Origin: Mechercharimyces sp. CAU 1602
GTDB taxonomy: Bacteria > Bacillota > Bacilli > Thermoactinomycetales > JANTPT01
Length of the DNA: 64,000 nucleotides
Assembly: GCF_024753565.1 (NCBI RefSeq)
Contig: NZ_JANTPT010000001.1
Location: 372,001-436,000, forward strand
Direction of reading: 5' to 3'
In this document: positions 1 through 9,226 of the stretch, in pieces
Numbering within the stretch: the stretch's first letter is position 1
Layout of the letters: each line of letters starts with the position of its first letter
Position numbers and translations under genes: made by a program
The notes under the pieces: generated by a model
The model's input: the letters and a program-made list of their open reading frames with translations, nothing else
Databases searched by the model: none
What the model was told of the DNA's origin: nothing

Positions 1-1
1 G

Positions 2-274
2 AAGATTCGGGAATTGGTTGCGAAAGAGGAACGGAAATACGCTAGGACAATAAAAGCTACTATACGTAAAACTGAACGTGAAAAGTTGGAATGGGGTCTT
101 TACATTGCGGAGCTACGGATTCAACAATATGAAACTAAATCGGACACAAAAAAGAACGCTATTGAAGCGCATATAAGAGGAATAGAAAAGTACCTCGTTC
201 AAGTAGAGGGGGACATCAAAGCAATGCAAGACGAACATCGCCAGATTTCGAAGAGTCTCGTCTTTATGGGGTAG
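2..274 (+). CDS. Hypothetical phage protein, 5' end outside the window
   Basis: The reading frame is open from the first complete codon at position 2, so the gene very probably starts to the left of the window. The visible 90 residues are highly charged and rich in Lys and Glu, and look like one or two long helices, probably a coiled coil. No motif was recognised. A TTG at 14 could be a start, but no ribosome binding site can be checked upstream. Downstream, 276-300 contains a 7-bp hairpin (GCCGACA/TGTCGGC), then about 70 bases without a gene. Confidence 0.45.
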   Translation, partial: KIRELVAKEERKYARTIKATIRKTEREKLEWGLYIAELRIQQYETKSDTKKNAIEAHIRGIEKYLVQVEGDIKAMQDEHRQISKSLVFMG

Positions 275-385
275 CGCCGACACTAGGCTTCTATGTCGGC
301 GAAGCGGTATCATAACGCCAACCTCAGAGCTAGTACCGTTTCGCGAGCGTAGAAGCTCGAAAACATTATGAAGGAGGACGATATA

Positions 386-1120
386 TTGTCGTACGTTGCG
401 AAGAAGGGGCGGCAGGCGGCGGAGTCGGCGAATGAAGAGAAGGCAGACGTGTCCCAAGTACTGCGGTCACTAAAAAGCGGATCATCGTTTAAGGTTCGTG
501 TTCCATCGACGGAAGATTTCGTCGAATACTTTGCGCACGGTGTTTTCGGGAAGTTTTACACAACTCCGTGTACAAAACCTGGAGGAGAGGAGGATTATTA
601 CGATAAGGCAGTTGATCACTTGTATACCAAAGTCAACGAAGAGGAAGACGAAGATAAGAAACAGGTGCTACGGGATCAGGCGTATCAACTAAAAGCGAAA
701 CCACGCTATCTTTTCGGATTCATTAACCTTGAAGACGGGTTACCCCTCATAGTGGATCTCACGAAAAACCAAGCGAAGTCCGTAATATCCGCTATCGATA
801 AGTATACGAAGAAGATCGGCACATTTCCATTTGAGTTGTCAAAGGAGGGAATGAAAATGGCTACGAAGGTATCGTTGACTCCGGTTATTGACGAGGACGA
901 TCTAACGGAACAAGAGCGCAAACATTTTGAAAGCACAGCAGGGAAGGCGTTTGATGATCTGTTGTATGAAAAGGTCTTAAAAGTACGTAAAGAGGAGGAG
1001 CAAATAGAGGACTTGAAAGCGTTTGGATTTGACGTAAGGAAGTTAGGTGTTGAAGACGAAGTTACTCCGATTGAAGACGAAGGTCAAGGAGACAACGGCG
1101 ACGATAACTACCCATTCTAA
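386..1120 (+). CDS. Phage single-stranded DNA-binding protein (gp32-like)
   Basis: The 244-residue product has a basic-to-mixed N-terminus, a globular middle and a long acidic tail ending DDNYPF. That tail resembles the acidic C-terminus used by ssDNA-binding proteins to contact partner enzymes. Position at the head of a replication block, two genes before a DNA polymerase, fits a gp32-type protein that coats template strands. An ATG at 368 lies inside the ribosome binding site, so the TTG at 386, eight bases after AAGGAGG, is the better start. The family call rests on tail, size and context; the OB fold was inferred, not seen. An unrelated acidic phage protein is the alternative. Confidence 0.6.
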   Translation: MSYVAKKGRQAAESANEEKADVSQVLRSLKSGSSFKVRVPSTEDFVEYFAHGVFGKFYTTPCTKPGGEEDYYDKAVDHLYTKVNEEEDEDKKQVLRDQAYQLKAKPRYLFGFINLEDGLPLIVDLTKNQAKSVISAIDKYTKKIGTFPFELSKEGMKMATKVSLTPVIDEDDLTEQERKHFESTAGKAFDDLLYEKVLKVRKEEEQIEDLKAFGFDVRKLGVEDEVTPIEDEGQGDNGDDNYPF

Positions 1121-1132
1121 GGAGGAGATATT

Positions 1133-1357
1133 TTGTTTCGAGTTCATACGGCTAGCCATACGATGAAAGTTCCGCGTGACGGAGACATGGAGAAGAGGGC
1201 ACACGATTTTTTCGAAAAGGAGCTTCCGAAGATGGGGTTCGATGACGCAGACCAAGTGGCCTCATTCGTTTGTCATCTGAGGGAGCAGGCGGATCTGTTG
1301 CTGGAGGATATTGCGATTATGGTTATTCAGATGGAAGGAGAGGAGGAAGGCGAATAG
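1133..1357 (+). CDS. Hypothetical phage protein
   Basis: A 74-residue acidic protein starting at TTG, right after AAGGAGGAGATATT. No motif was recognised. The C-terminus is rich in Glu and Gly, and its end overlaps the ribosome binding site of the nuclease gene that follows. The spacing of 12 bases from the ssDNA-binding gene suggests one transcript. Confidence 0.6.
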   Translation: MFRVHTASHTMKVPRDGDMEKRAHDFFEKELPKMGFDDADQVASFVCHLREQADLLLEDIAIMVIQMEGEEEGE

Positions 1358-1734
1358 CGACGGAAACGGCAAACGTAGGTAAACATAGCGAATTGTTAGC
1401 GCAGACTGCGCTTCTCGCAAATGGACATGAAATCGCGCAACCTGTCGCAACGGAATCATACGACATCGTTGCAAAACACCCGAAAACAGGCGTCTGGCAT
1501 ACGTATCAAGTCAAGACATGTAGAGTTCGTGAGGATCGCAATGGAGCGATAGTCGTCGAGGCACGAAGAAGCGGAGGGAGGTATACGAAAGAAGACGCTG
1601 ATTATTTCATAGGCGTATGTGGCGAAGACGTATATCTGATCGAAAATGTCGGATTCAGCGAATATTGGGCGAGTAAGACGACATTAAAGAAGTGGACGAA
1701 ATTAAAAACGAACATGAAGGGGAGGGTTAAATGA
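1354..1734 (+). CDS. PD-(D/E)XK nuclease (I-Ssp6803I / resolvase-like fold)
   Basis: The roughly 126-residue product shows the small PD-(D/E)XK layout: a Glu in the first helix (KHSELLAQ), then Asp in SYDIV, then the QVK motif in TYQVKT, followed by a beta strand. This matches the group I intron-type endonuclease and Holliday junction resolvase fold, so it probably cuts or resolves branched DNA during phage replication. The start is unusual: no ATG, GTG or TTG lies between the ribosome binding site (AGGAGG at 1341) and the conserved core. The best-placed codon is ATA at 1354, 7 bases after the AGGAGG. The only upstream alternative is TTG at 1270, which has no binding site and would add 28 Gly-rich residues. 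Confidence 0.65.
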   Translation: MATETANVGKHSELLAQTALLANGHEIAQPVATESYDIVAKHPKTGVWHTYQVKTCRVREDRNGAIVVEARRSGGRYTKEDADYFIGVCGEDVYLIENVGFSEYWASKTTLKKWTKLKTNMKGRVK

Positions 1735-1907
1735 AGAGTTATTTTAGAAGAAATAAGAGTTTTTATTCGGTAATTTGCGCAATTGTATTGATGACCATAG
1801 GGTTTGAGATTGACAGGATTTTTTATGGGTTTGGTAATCTACTGCTACTTTGGATAGCGGGCTGGATTTTAGGGGTAGTCGCAGGTAGAGCCGATTATCA
1901 TTCGTAA
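1731..1907 (+). CDS. Small membrane protein
   Basis: A 58-residue protein with two hydrophobic stretches (about residues 12-26 and 33-50) and a basic N-terminus, consistent with a two-pass membrane protein. It starts at ATG 1731, which overlaps the preceding stop codon as ATGA, after GGGGAGGG. Its function is unknown. Confidence 0.6.
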   Translation: MKSYFRRNKSFYSVICAIVLMTIGFEIDRIFYGFGNLLLLWIAGWILGVVAGRADYHS

Positions 1908-1920
1908 AAGGAGGCGAGCC

Positions 1921-4098
1921 ATGGAGCAGCTAACTCTAAATCTTAATATGAAGGAGGAAGAAGAGGAAAAGAAGCGTCGAGAACGAGTCAAAGAAGCGGA
2001 ATCTAGACGAAAGGCGGCGGTACCGAGCGAAGACGATTGGAACCGGATCTTTGAGATGAAGAATAACGAACGCGACACAGAAAAATTAAAGGAGGTTAAG
2101 GCGAGTATGGAGGCGGGCGAAATTGCCCGTTCCTCCGAGGACATTTTTTCGAAAAGCGGGAAGTTGAAGCGGTTTAGCAAGGCGGAGGCATTGCGAATTT
2201 GGCAGAAGTTGCAGGAACGGAATCGGGAACGGAAGCTTAAGGAGTTAGTCGAGAGTACGCCGGATAATTATCGTCTAGTGACAACAGTTCCGCAGTTAGA
2301 CCAATTAATTAAGGACTTGTACAATGAACCAATTATCGCGGTAGACACGGAGACAACAGGTTTGAATGTGTATTCGGATCGAATCGTGGGGATCTCGTTC
2401 ACATTGCCAAACGCTGACTATCACGTTTACATTCCGCTGGCTCACGAGAATTGCGAGCAGTTGACGAGGGACTACGTATTGGGAGAGATCCACGGCATTC
2501 TGGAGGAAGAATGCATCGGGAAGGTATTGCATAACGCGAAATTCGATATGCACATGTTTCTACGACATAGCGTACGGATGCGCGGATTAGCTTGGGATAC
2601 GCAGGAAGCTATGAAGTTGTTGAATGAGAACGAGGTACATGACGAAAACGGGAAGGCGTATTCTTTGAAGAGGTTAGCAACGAAATATCTAAAGGTTCCA
2701 TCGGACAATTTTAAAGCACTTTTTGGTGACGCATCGTTCAGAGAGGTTCCCATAGACGTTGCATTGGTGTACGCAGCAAAGGATACGGATATTTCTTGGC
2801 GACTTTATCAATTTCAGCGTCAGCACATGGAGAAGTTACCGAAGGTACTGAACACATACGAAAAAGTTGAGAACCCGCTAATTGAAATCGTAGTGGATAT
2901 GGAGCGAACAGGATTCGTTATTGATCAAGAGTATGCAAAAGAACTGGGGGAACAGCTACAGCTAGAGATAGTCGAGATTCATCAGAAGTTACGAGAACAC
3001 TTTGGCGACATTAATTTCAACAGTCCGCAACAGCTAATGAAAGTCTTGTATGATGACTTGAAATTGGGTAAGCACCTCCCGGCAAGAAAGAAGAAATCAA
3101 CGGATGCGGCGACACTAGAGACCTTACGGAAGCATCACGAAGGTGTAGATCTACTTCTTGACTATCGGGAGAAAACGAAGTTGCGCGGAACTTACGTAGA
3201 AACCCTTCCAAGAAAAGTACACAAAGATGGGCGTTTACACGGTGAGTTCAACCAAAACGGTGCCGCGACAGGAAGGTTCTCGTCAAGCAAGCCCAATTTT
3301 CAAAACCAACCCTATTATGCACGCAAACTCTTTGTTGCACCGAAAGGAAAGGTGTTATTATCCGGCGACTTTTCGCAACAAGAACCGAGGCTTCTCGCCC
3401 ACTTTTCGAATGAAGACATCCTTATCAACGCTTACCGTGAAGGGAGAGACCTATATAGTACGGCAGCATCCGAAACATTCGGCTTACCTCTAAGTGAATG
3501 TGGTGACGGCTCGAAATGGAGAAAGATGATGAAGACCGGAATATTAGCGGTCATGTATGGAACCTCACCGAAAACACTTGCGGAACAATTGGGAATCACG
3601 GAGAAAGAGGCGAAGGACTTCATTGAGACGTTTTACAAAAAGCATCCGAAGGTAAAGCGTTGGATTGACGGAAACATCCGATTTGCTCGTCGGAATCGAT
3701 ACGTTGAGATGTTGGGAGGGAGGAAGCGGAGACTGCCGGAGATCAACTCGCGTGATCGATGGATGAGGTTACGGGCGGAGCGGCAGTGTACTAACGCCAT
3801 TATTCAAGGGAGCGCGGCAATCCAGACGAAGCTGACGATGATAGAACTGGATAAACTGTGCAAGCGAAAGGGATGGCAAATGGCGCTGACAGTGCATGAT
3901 GAGATTGGCGTGTATGCTCCGGATTCGATCAGCTTGGCGGATGTAAAGGAGTTTGAAAGCGTGTTTCTGGATACGGTGAAGTTGCGAGTTCCGAATAAAA
4001 CGGACATCGAGATTAGCCGTCGGTGGGGCGAAGGAAAAACGATAAAGGAGTGGTTCGGTGTCAAAGAAAGTGAAGCTATTTACGCATACGGATCTTGA
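1921..4098 (+). CDS. Phage DNA polymerase I (family A) with 3'-5' exonuclease
   Basis: This 725-residue protein copies phage DNA. The first 120 residues are charged and helical. A DnaQ-like proofreading domain follows, with Exo I seen as VDTETTGL near residue 140 and Exo II as HNAKFDMHMF near 203. The polymerase domain shows motif A as GDFSQQEPR (family A usually DYSQIELR), motif B as KTGILAVMYG and motif C as VHDE, so the catalytic aspartates are present. The 5'-3' exonuclease of cellular Pol I is absent, as is usual for phage enzymes. The ATG at 1921 follows AAAGGAGG. The 3' end overlaps the next gene by 41 bases. Confidence 0.95.
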   Translation: MEQLTLNLNMKEEEEEKKRRERVKEAESRRKAAVPSEDDWNRIFEMKNNERDTEKLKEVKASMEAGEIARSSEDIFSKSGKLKRFSKAEALRIWQKLQERNRERKLKELVESTPDNYRLVTTVPQLDQLIKDLYNEPIIAVDTETTGLNVYSDRIVGISFTLPNADYHVYIPLAHENCEQLTRDYVLGEIHGILEEECIGKVLHNAKFDMHMFLRHSVRMRGLAWDTQEAMKLLNENEVHDENGKAYSLKRLATKYLKVPSDNFKALFGDASFREVPIDVALVYAAKDTDISWRLYQFQRQHMEKLPKVLNTYEKVENPLIEIVVDMERTGFVIDQEYAKELGEQLQLEIVEIHQKLREHFGDINFNSPQQLMKVLYDDLKLGKHLPARKKKSTDAATLETLRKHHEGVDLLLDYREKTKLRGTYVETLPRKVHKDGRLHGEFNQNGAATGRFSSSKPNFQNQPYYARKLFVAPKGKVLLSGDFSQQEPRLLAHFSNEDILINAYREGRDLYSTAASETFGLPLSECGDGSKWRKMMKTGILAVMYGTSPKTLAEQLGITEKEAKDFIETFYKKHPKVKRWIDGNIRFARRNRYVEMLGGRKRRLPEINSRDRWMRLRAERQCTNAIIQGSAAIQTKLTMIELDKLCKRKGWQMALTVHDEIGVYAPDSISLADVKEFESVFLDTVKLRVPNKTDIEISRRWGEGKTIKEWFGVKESEAIYAYGS

Positions 4099-4972
4099 TG
4101 GTGTTGGTTGCGCGATCGTATGTCGCTCCTTCTTCGGAGTAGACAACGTCAATGTAGATTACTGTGATTATAACGAAATCAATACGAAAGTCACGAATTT
4201 TCTCAATGAGGGTACGGATGAATACGATGCAATTTTTATTACAGATATTTCGGTTGCTGAAGAAGTAGCCGAGAAAATTAATGATACTGCTGCGGATAAA
4301 ATCATGTTGATCGACCACCACGCGACAGCTCTATGGCTCAATAAATACGACTGGGCGACAGTTATTGTGAAAGGGATTAAAGGCAAGGAGAGTGGAACCA
4401 GCTTATTTAATGAATGGCTACAAGTTCACATGTCGAATATCCGAACGAATCCCATGCTTTCCGAATTCGCTGAACTCGTACGTAGATATGATACTTGGGA
4501 ATGGAAAACGCGTTACGGTGTCTTAAAACCGAAGAAAATGAATGACTTACTTTACATCATTGGGAGAGAACGTTTTGTTGCGAGACCTCACGAATTCGAA
4601 TATTTTACTACTAATTTTTCAGCTAACGAAGAACTACTGTTGGAGCTTGAAGCGGAAAAAGAGTCAGCTTACATCGAGAAGAAGAAATCCGAAGTCCGTC
4701 GTCTAGTAGTCGAAGGATTTACGGTAGGCATTGTTTTTGCAGATCGATATCTATCGAGCCTAGGAGAGGAAATCGCGAAAGTCAACGAAGACATTGACAT
4801 CGTAGCCATGGTGAACCCGCCAAAAGCCGTTAGCTTCCGGACTGTGAAAAGTGACATTCATCTCGGAGAGTTTGCGCAGAAATTCGGTGGCGGAGGGCAT
4901 GCGAAAGCCGCAGGATGTTCTTTGAACGTTAACTCTGTGAATTCGTTAGGGTTGGCGGCGTATCTATGGTGA
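4058..4972 (+). CDS. DHH family phosphoesterase (RecJ/NrnA-like)
   Basis: The 304-residue protein has the N-terminal THTDLDGVG motif, the signature IDHH near residue 87, and a C-terminal DHHA1 domain ending in FGGGGHAKAAG. Members hydrolyse phosphodiester bonds using two manganese ions, acting as single-strand exonucleases or on short oligonucleotides and cyclic dinucleotides. In a replication block the likely role is degrading or recycling DNA ends or nanoRNA; which substrate applies cannot be told from the sequence. The start is GTG at 4058, after AAGGAG, inside the 3' end of the polymerase gene, which suggests translational coupling. Confidence 0.85.
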   Translation: MSKKVKLFTHTDLDGVGCAIVCRSFFGVDNVNVDYCDYNEINTKVTNFLNEGTDEYDAIFITDISVAEEVAEKINDTAADKIMLIDHHATALWLNKYDWATVIVKGIKGKESGTSLFNEWLQVHMSNIRTNPMLSEFAELVRRYDTWEWKTRYGVLKPKKMNDLLYIIGRERFVARPHEFEYFTTNFSANEELLLELEAEKESAYIEKKKSEVRRLVVEGFTVGIVFADRYLSSLGEEIAKVNEDIDIVAMVNPPKAVSFRTVKSDIHLGEFAQKFGGGGHAKAAGCSLNVNSVNSLGLAAYLW

Positions 4973-5238
4973 TGCAGATGGATAAATACGAGAAGGAAAG
5001 GTTGTTGCGAGTGCTAAACGAAGTGTCGGAAGAGATGAAAAAGGAGCTACTGGAACTTGCGTCGGAGAATGTCACTGAAACGTTAGTTAAATATCATTAT
5101 GAACTTAAGGGGCTTCGCCTAGTAGCGAAAGAGGCGGCGGAGGTTGTGGTTAATCCACATTTACCTCATGACAACTTATTCGACGTACTTGTTCTAGTGG
5201 GATACCTAAATGAACAGGGGGAATTCGTATCCAACTAA
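4966..5238 (+). CDS. Hypothetical phage protein
   Basis: A 90-residue charged protein, mostly predicted helix in its first half. It overlaps the DHH gene by 7 bases. No motif was recognised. The start could be ATG 4966, 4972 or 4978; none has a strong binding site. Confidence 0.5.
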   Translation: MVMQMDKYEKERLLRVLNEVSEEMKKELLELASENVTETLVKYHYELKGLRLVAKEAAEVVVNPHLPHDNLFDVLVLVGYLNEQGEFVSN

Positions 5239-5261
5239 CCAGTCGAAAAGGAGTCGATACA

Positions 5262-6278
5262 CTGCGTGAATCCATCGCAGCCGACCGTGGATTTACGTTA
5301 GAATCTGAATTTCTGTACATGATCGATACGTGGCATTCGATGCCGGAAGTATGGGATTCTGATCTGGACAGACAGATTGCCGCTATGAATTACGAAATAT
5401 TAAGAAAACCGAAACGGATTAGTTGGAAGAGACCTTTTTTCTCTCCGTCATCTGTAAACAGCTGTCATCGCGAAATGTACGTGAAATTTAAGGGAGCGTT
5501 GAAGGATCGGAATATTGATCCGCCGTATCGCGGGAGGTGGAAAAGACTTGGAACGTTGTTTGGCGACATGATCCAGCGTGACTTGCTGTTCATTTGGAAG
5601 CATTACGAAAACGTTGTTGGAGAGGAGCCGTCTTTTACTGTTGAGACTACTGAGATTGGCGATAAACGTTATCCAATGTGGGAGAAATTTGCGGAGAAGA
5701 TCCATTCCGAAGAGCATGGCGGATACTCGATCAATTTCAAAGGTCAGCCTGATGGAATCCTTCGTCACAAAGACGGACGGCGTGTCGGACTTGAGATCAA
5801 ATCGAAGCAAACTTCTGCTGCGAAGACTTCGACTTTCTCCATGCGGAATCCTGATCCCAGCCACGTTAGGCAGTGTATAGCATACGCGATTATGCACGAC
5901 CTTAGCGACTACATCTTACTTTACGGAAATCTATCGAAGAAAGGATGGAATTTAACTGACGAAGAGTATATGAAGAATCCCGATATTAGAGCGTTTTACC
6001 TCAACATTACGAAGAAAGAAAAGGAGGAATTGCTCGACGAACTGTCAAGTGTGTTGGAAGCCGTTGATACGGATACTCCGCCGCCTTTAGCACTTGATAA
6101 GTGGACGTTTAACAACTACAAAACAGCATGCGCGTTGTCGTTGACTGACGAGGAAGTTTCAGTTCTCCGTAAAGAAGTCGAAGCAATGAAGCAGAAAGGC
6201 GGAGTACCACAATATAAAGTGAGGGATCGTGAGCAGGCGCTAAACGACATTGAGAAGATGCGAAGTGAATCGTTATGA
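5262..6278 (+). CDS. RecB/Cas4-like PD-(D/E)XK exonuclease
   Basis: The product (about 338 residues) shows the RecB-type nuclease core: QPDGILR supplying the Asp, then GLEIKSKQ as the (D/E)XK strand, then the Q motif in HVRQCIAYA. Such nucleases process DNA ends in phage recombination and replication. A conserved SSVNSCHREMY segment near residue 66 resembles the first Cys position of Cas4-type proteins, but a full iron-sulphur cluster set of cysteines is not visible. The binding site AAAAGGAG is followed 8 bases later by CTG at 5262 in frame; the first ATG, at 5319, has no binding site. CTG initiation is therefore likely but unproven. Confidence 0.75.
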   Translation: MRESIAADRGFTLESEFLYMIDTWHSMPEVWDSDLDRQIAAMNYEILRKPKRISWKRPFFSPSSVNSCHREMYVKFKGALKDRNIDPPYRGRWKRLGTLFGDMIQRDLLFIWKHYENVVGEEPSFTVETTEIGDKRYPMWEKFAEKIHSEEHGGYSINFKGQPDGILRHKDGRRVGLEIKSKQTSAAKTSTFSMRNPDPSHVRQCIAYAIMHDLSDYILLYGNLSKKGWNLTDEEYMKNPDIRAFYLNITKKEKEELLDELSSVLEAVDTDTPPPLALDKWTFNNYKTACALSLTDEEVSVLRKEVEAMKQKGGVPQYKVRDREQALNDIEKMRSESL

Positions 6279-6766
6279 AAAACCGCTACTTCGGACTCGA
6301 TCTTTCGATATCTTGCCCAGGCTTCGCGGTATTGGAGGTGAAGAAGAACCGCAAGCCTACGCTTCTCTTTTACGGACACTTGAAGACGAATCCGAAGTTA
6401 CCACATGGCGACAGGTTAGCGCATATCAAGTCGTATGTAGAAGCAATCCGATATGATTACGGTCCATTCGTGAAGGTGATCCGAGAGAAGGCGTTTCACA
6501 ACGCTAGGGTTCACGCAACAGCAGGCGGATATAAGGTTGCAGGTATCGTGGACTATGCGCTACGTGGCGTGGAAATTGAGGAGTTAGCGAATAGTACCGT
6601 GAAAAAGGAGGTGACGGGGAACGGGCGAGCCAGTAAAGACGACGTGGAAGTGGCAGTGAGGGGGTGGTTTCCGGAAGAAGAGTTTAAAACGGATGATGAG
6701 AGTGATGCGGTTGCTGTTGTGTTGGCGTGTCTGTTGCGCGAAGGATTGATTGAGGAGGTGAAATAA
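6275..6766 (+). CDS. RuvC-like Holliday junction resolvase (RNase H fold)
   Basis: The 163-residue protein begins YFGLDLSISCPGFAVLE, the RuvC/RNase H motif with its first catalytic Asp. It has a Glu after the second strand (VIREKAF) and a C-terminal DDESDAVAVVLA helix with paired acidic residues. It likely resolves four-way junctions before packaging. It overlaps the preceding nuclease gene by 4 bases and the following gene by 1 base (TAATG). It may duplicate the role of the small nuclease at 1354. Confidence 0.82.
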   Translation: MKNRYFGLDLSISCPGFAVLEVKKNRKPTLLFYGHLKTNPKLPHGDRLAHIKSYVEAIRYDYGPFVKVIREKAFHNARVHATAGGYKVAGIVDYALRGVEIEELANSTVKKEVTGNGRASKDDVEVAVRGWFPEEEFKTDDESDAVAVVLACLLREGLIEEVK

Positions 6767-7020
6767 TGCGTGATCTTTCGCAGGAAGAAGAACGGTGGCT
6801 TTCGTTGGGCAAGGAAGAGGATTTGAGGAAAAAGCTACTTCAATTGTGTAAGTTTCGTGAGGCAAGGTACGCCGACTATCTTCAATTAAAGAAAGCGGGA
6901 TTGACTTCGGAACAATTAACTGAGTTGGATAACGAAATAAAAAGAATTAGCGAAGAAGTAGATACTTTAGGTGATGAGTACGTGGTCTTACTTAATTACA
7001 ACCGAGAGAAAGGGTGGTAG
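6766..7020 (+). CDS. Hypothetical coiled-coil phage protein
   Basis: An 84-residue, strongly charged, helical protein beginning at ATG 6766, after GAGGTG. The heptad-like pattern suggests a coiled coil. Its 3' end holds the ribosome binding site of the reductase gene. Function unknown. Confidence 0.6.
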   Translation: MRDLSQEEERWLSLGKEEDLRKKLLQLCKFREARYADYLQLKKAGLTSEQLTELDNEIKRISEEVDTLGDEYVVLLNYNREKGW

Positions 7021-7021
7021 T

Positions 7022-8330
7022 TTGCAAAAGAAATTACTGACTGACGAATTCATTTCGAAATATCCTGATTTCCCCGATCATATGAACGAACTCGGAACAT
7101 TCGTATACTATCGAACCTACTCACGTTGGATCGAATCGAAGAAGCGTCGGGAGACGTGGAAAGAGACGGTGAGGAGGGCAGTTGAGTACAACGTTGGGCT
7201 AGCTGTGAAGCACTTAGAGAAGATCGGTTATACGGCTGACTATGAGAGGCATCGAAAGGAAGCGGAGGTACTATTTGATTCGATATTCAACCTGCGCCAA
7301 TTTCCGTCAGGGCGGACACTTTGGGTCGGAGGAGCAGATACAGGCGTTGCGGAAAAGTATCCATTGTCAAACTTTAACTGCTCATTTTTGAATATTGCTA
7401 GTTGGGATGATCTCGGAGACTTGTTTTATCTCCTGCTCGTAGGAACAGGCGTAGGGTTTAAGTGTACGAAGGAAATGGCGAAAGGTCTCGCGCCAATCCG
7501 TGTGAATACGGAGCTACTACATTCCGATTACAATCCCGTACCAAAGAACAAGCGCCTTGAGTATACGAAGCTGAAAACGCTAGAAAACGGATACGCGAAG
7601 ATTTACGTTGGGGATTCGAAGGAGGGATGGGTTGAGTCGTTACGAATTTACTTCGACTTGTTGACGAGGAAGAAATACGAATATATACACACCATTAAAA
7701 TTTCGTACAATAGCGTGCGTCCGAAGGGAGAGCGATTGAACACTTTCGGCGGAAGCGCTAGTGGATATGAACCGTTACGTGAGATGTTCGAAGGTATTGA
7801 CCGTGTGCTAAAGAACCAAATCGATCCGCACTTAGATCCGCCTGAACAATTAGGAGGTGGATACGCAAAGGTAAGACCGATTCACATCTTAGATATCGGA
7901 AATCTAGTCGGCAATAACGTAGTCGTTGGAGGCGTGCGACGTACGGCCGAAATCTACTTGTTTGATTCGGATGACTACGAGAGTATGTTCGCGAAATACG
8001 GAATCAACGGACTGTGGTCTGAACAGCAATTCAAGCAGCACGAGAAGATTGGACGCTTAATGGAGTGCCTAGCGATTTCAAAACCTCGATGGTGGGATGA
8101 CGTAGGGAAGCGGAATTATGGCACAGATGTCAACGGAAAGGAGCCGTATAACTTTGGTCGACCGTTACACCACCGGAGAATGTCAAACAACTCGATTGCT
8201 TTCGAGGAGAAGCCGTCGTGTGGACTACTGAACCTCGTATTCGAAATGATGCAGATGGAAGGTGAACCGGGATTCGTGAATCTCGAAGAGGCGCGGAGAA
8301 GACGTCCAAATGCGGAAGGATTGAATCCGT
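7022..8330 (+). CDS. nrdJ: Adenosylcobalamin-dependent ribonucleoside-triphosphate reductase, exon 1
   Basis: This exon encodes 436 residues plus the first base of codon 437 of a class II reductase, which makes dNTPs from NTPs using a B12-generated thiyl radical. The FNCSFLN segment near residue 120 carries one of the redox cysteines, and the exon ends inside the active-site motif Asn-Pro-Cys. The start is TTG 7022 after AGAAAGGGTGG; the ATG at 6971 is buried in the previous gene. Joined to the second exon, the protein is 747 residues, close to the 739 of Lactobacillus leichmannii RTPR. It sits with dUTPase, ThyX and dNMP kinase in a nucleotide-supply block. Confidence 0.92.
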
Positions 8331-9226
8331 TAGTGGCATAGCGGATGTAAAACCTCTCTAATTGCTGGGAACCCCTAACGTAGAGTCGAGGGCAATCAGC
8401 AGCGAAGTCCCGAAAGGGGAACGTTCAACGACTAGGCGAAAGCCGTAGGGCGCAAGAGCGCTCGAAACGGGAGGCAGTCGGCTCATTTAAATAATAAAAA
8501 GGAGGTTCTAATGAGGGAATTTTATAAAGAAATAGATTTCAAGGAGGAGTTTAGTGAGCATTTTAAAGGGTTCATGTTAGGCGATGGATATCTCTCTAAC
8601 CGAAACAAGAGTAAATGCAGCGCACAGTTTTGTTTATCTAACGTGAATCCCACTTATATAACAACAGTTTCAGATATGTTGACTCAACAAAATATAAAGA
8701 ACTCTGTACGCTTATTCTCAAGGAAGGGAGGATTCAAAGGCTCGCGTTATTCTTCTGTCGTAACCACGCTATTTTACAAGACATTCTCTGAGCTAGAAGA
8801 GAAGTGGTACAGAATGAGGGATGACGGGACTCACTATAAGAAGGTTCCCAACGATTTAAAACTTACGCGGACATCTTTATTGCATTGGTATATAGGGGAC
8901 GGATATCTTGTTCATTTAAGAGGAGATCCTGTGCGGGTACAGTTTTGTACTGACCGATATACTGATGATGAAATTATGTTTTTAAGGGACTGTTTTGAGC
9001 GGGATATAGGCTTGAAAATACAGATTGACTGGAATAGAAGAAGGTTGAGAATTCCGAAACGATTATTGCATGATTTCTTTTCCGTTTTGCCGGAATGCCC
9101 GAATGAGTTTATAGAAGAGCTAGGTTATAAATGGATGAAAATCAGTTGAGCCGACTGATGATATAGTCTGAGCTGTATGGAAACATGCAGAGGCGGTGCG
9201 GACTCGGTACCGCCGTAACATTTCTG
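8331..9226 (+). mobile_element. Group I intron in the reductase gene
   Basis: The 5' splice site is fixed by a P1 helix: exon bases ATCCGT (8325-8330) pair with GCGGAT (8341-8346), leaving the expected U-G wobble at the cut. An R-type core element GTTCAACGACTA (8423-8434) and an S-type element GATATAGTC (9160-9168) can form P7. The intron ends with G at 9226. Splicing restores Asn-Pro-Cys-Ala-Glu-Ile across the junction, as expected for the reductase. The 896-base intron carries its own endonuclease gene between the R and S elements, which makes it potentially mobile. The exact sub-group was not determined. Confidence 0.88.
8511..9149 (+). CDS. Intron-encoded LAGLIDADG homing endonuclease
   Basis: The 212-residue protein contains two LAGLIDADG-type motifs, FMLGDGYLS near residue 21 and LHWYIGDGYLV near residue 124, each with the catalytic Asp. 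This makes it a monomeric two-motif enzyme that would cut intron-free copies of the reductase gene and drive intron spread; it might also assist splicing. It starts at ATG 8511 after AAAAGGAGG and lies wholly inside the group I intron. Both motifs look intact, so the intron may still be active. Confidence 0.92.
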   Translation: MREFYKEIDFKEEFSEHFKGFMLGDGYLSNRNKSKCSAQFCLSNVNPTYITTVSDMLTQQNIKNSVRLFSRKGGFKGSRYSSVVTTLFYKTFSELEEKWYRMRDDGTHYKKVPNDLKLTRTSLLHWYIGDGYLVHLRGDPVRVQFCTDRYTDDEIMFLRDCFERDIGLKIQIDWNRRRLRIPKRLLHDFFSVLPECPNEFIEELGYKWMKIS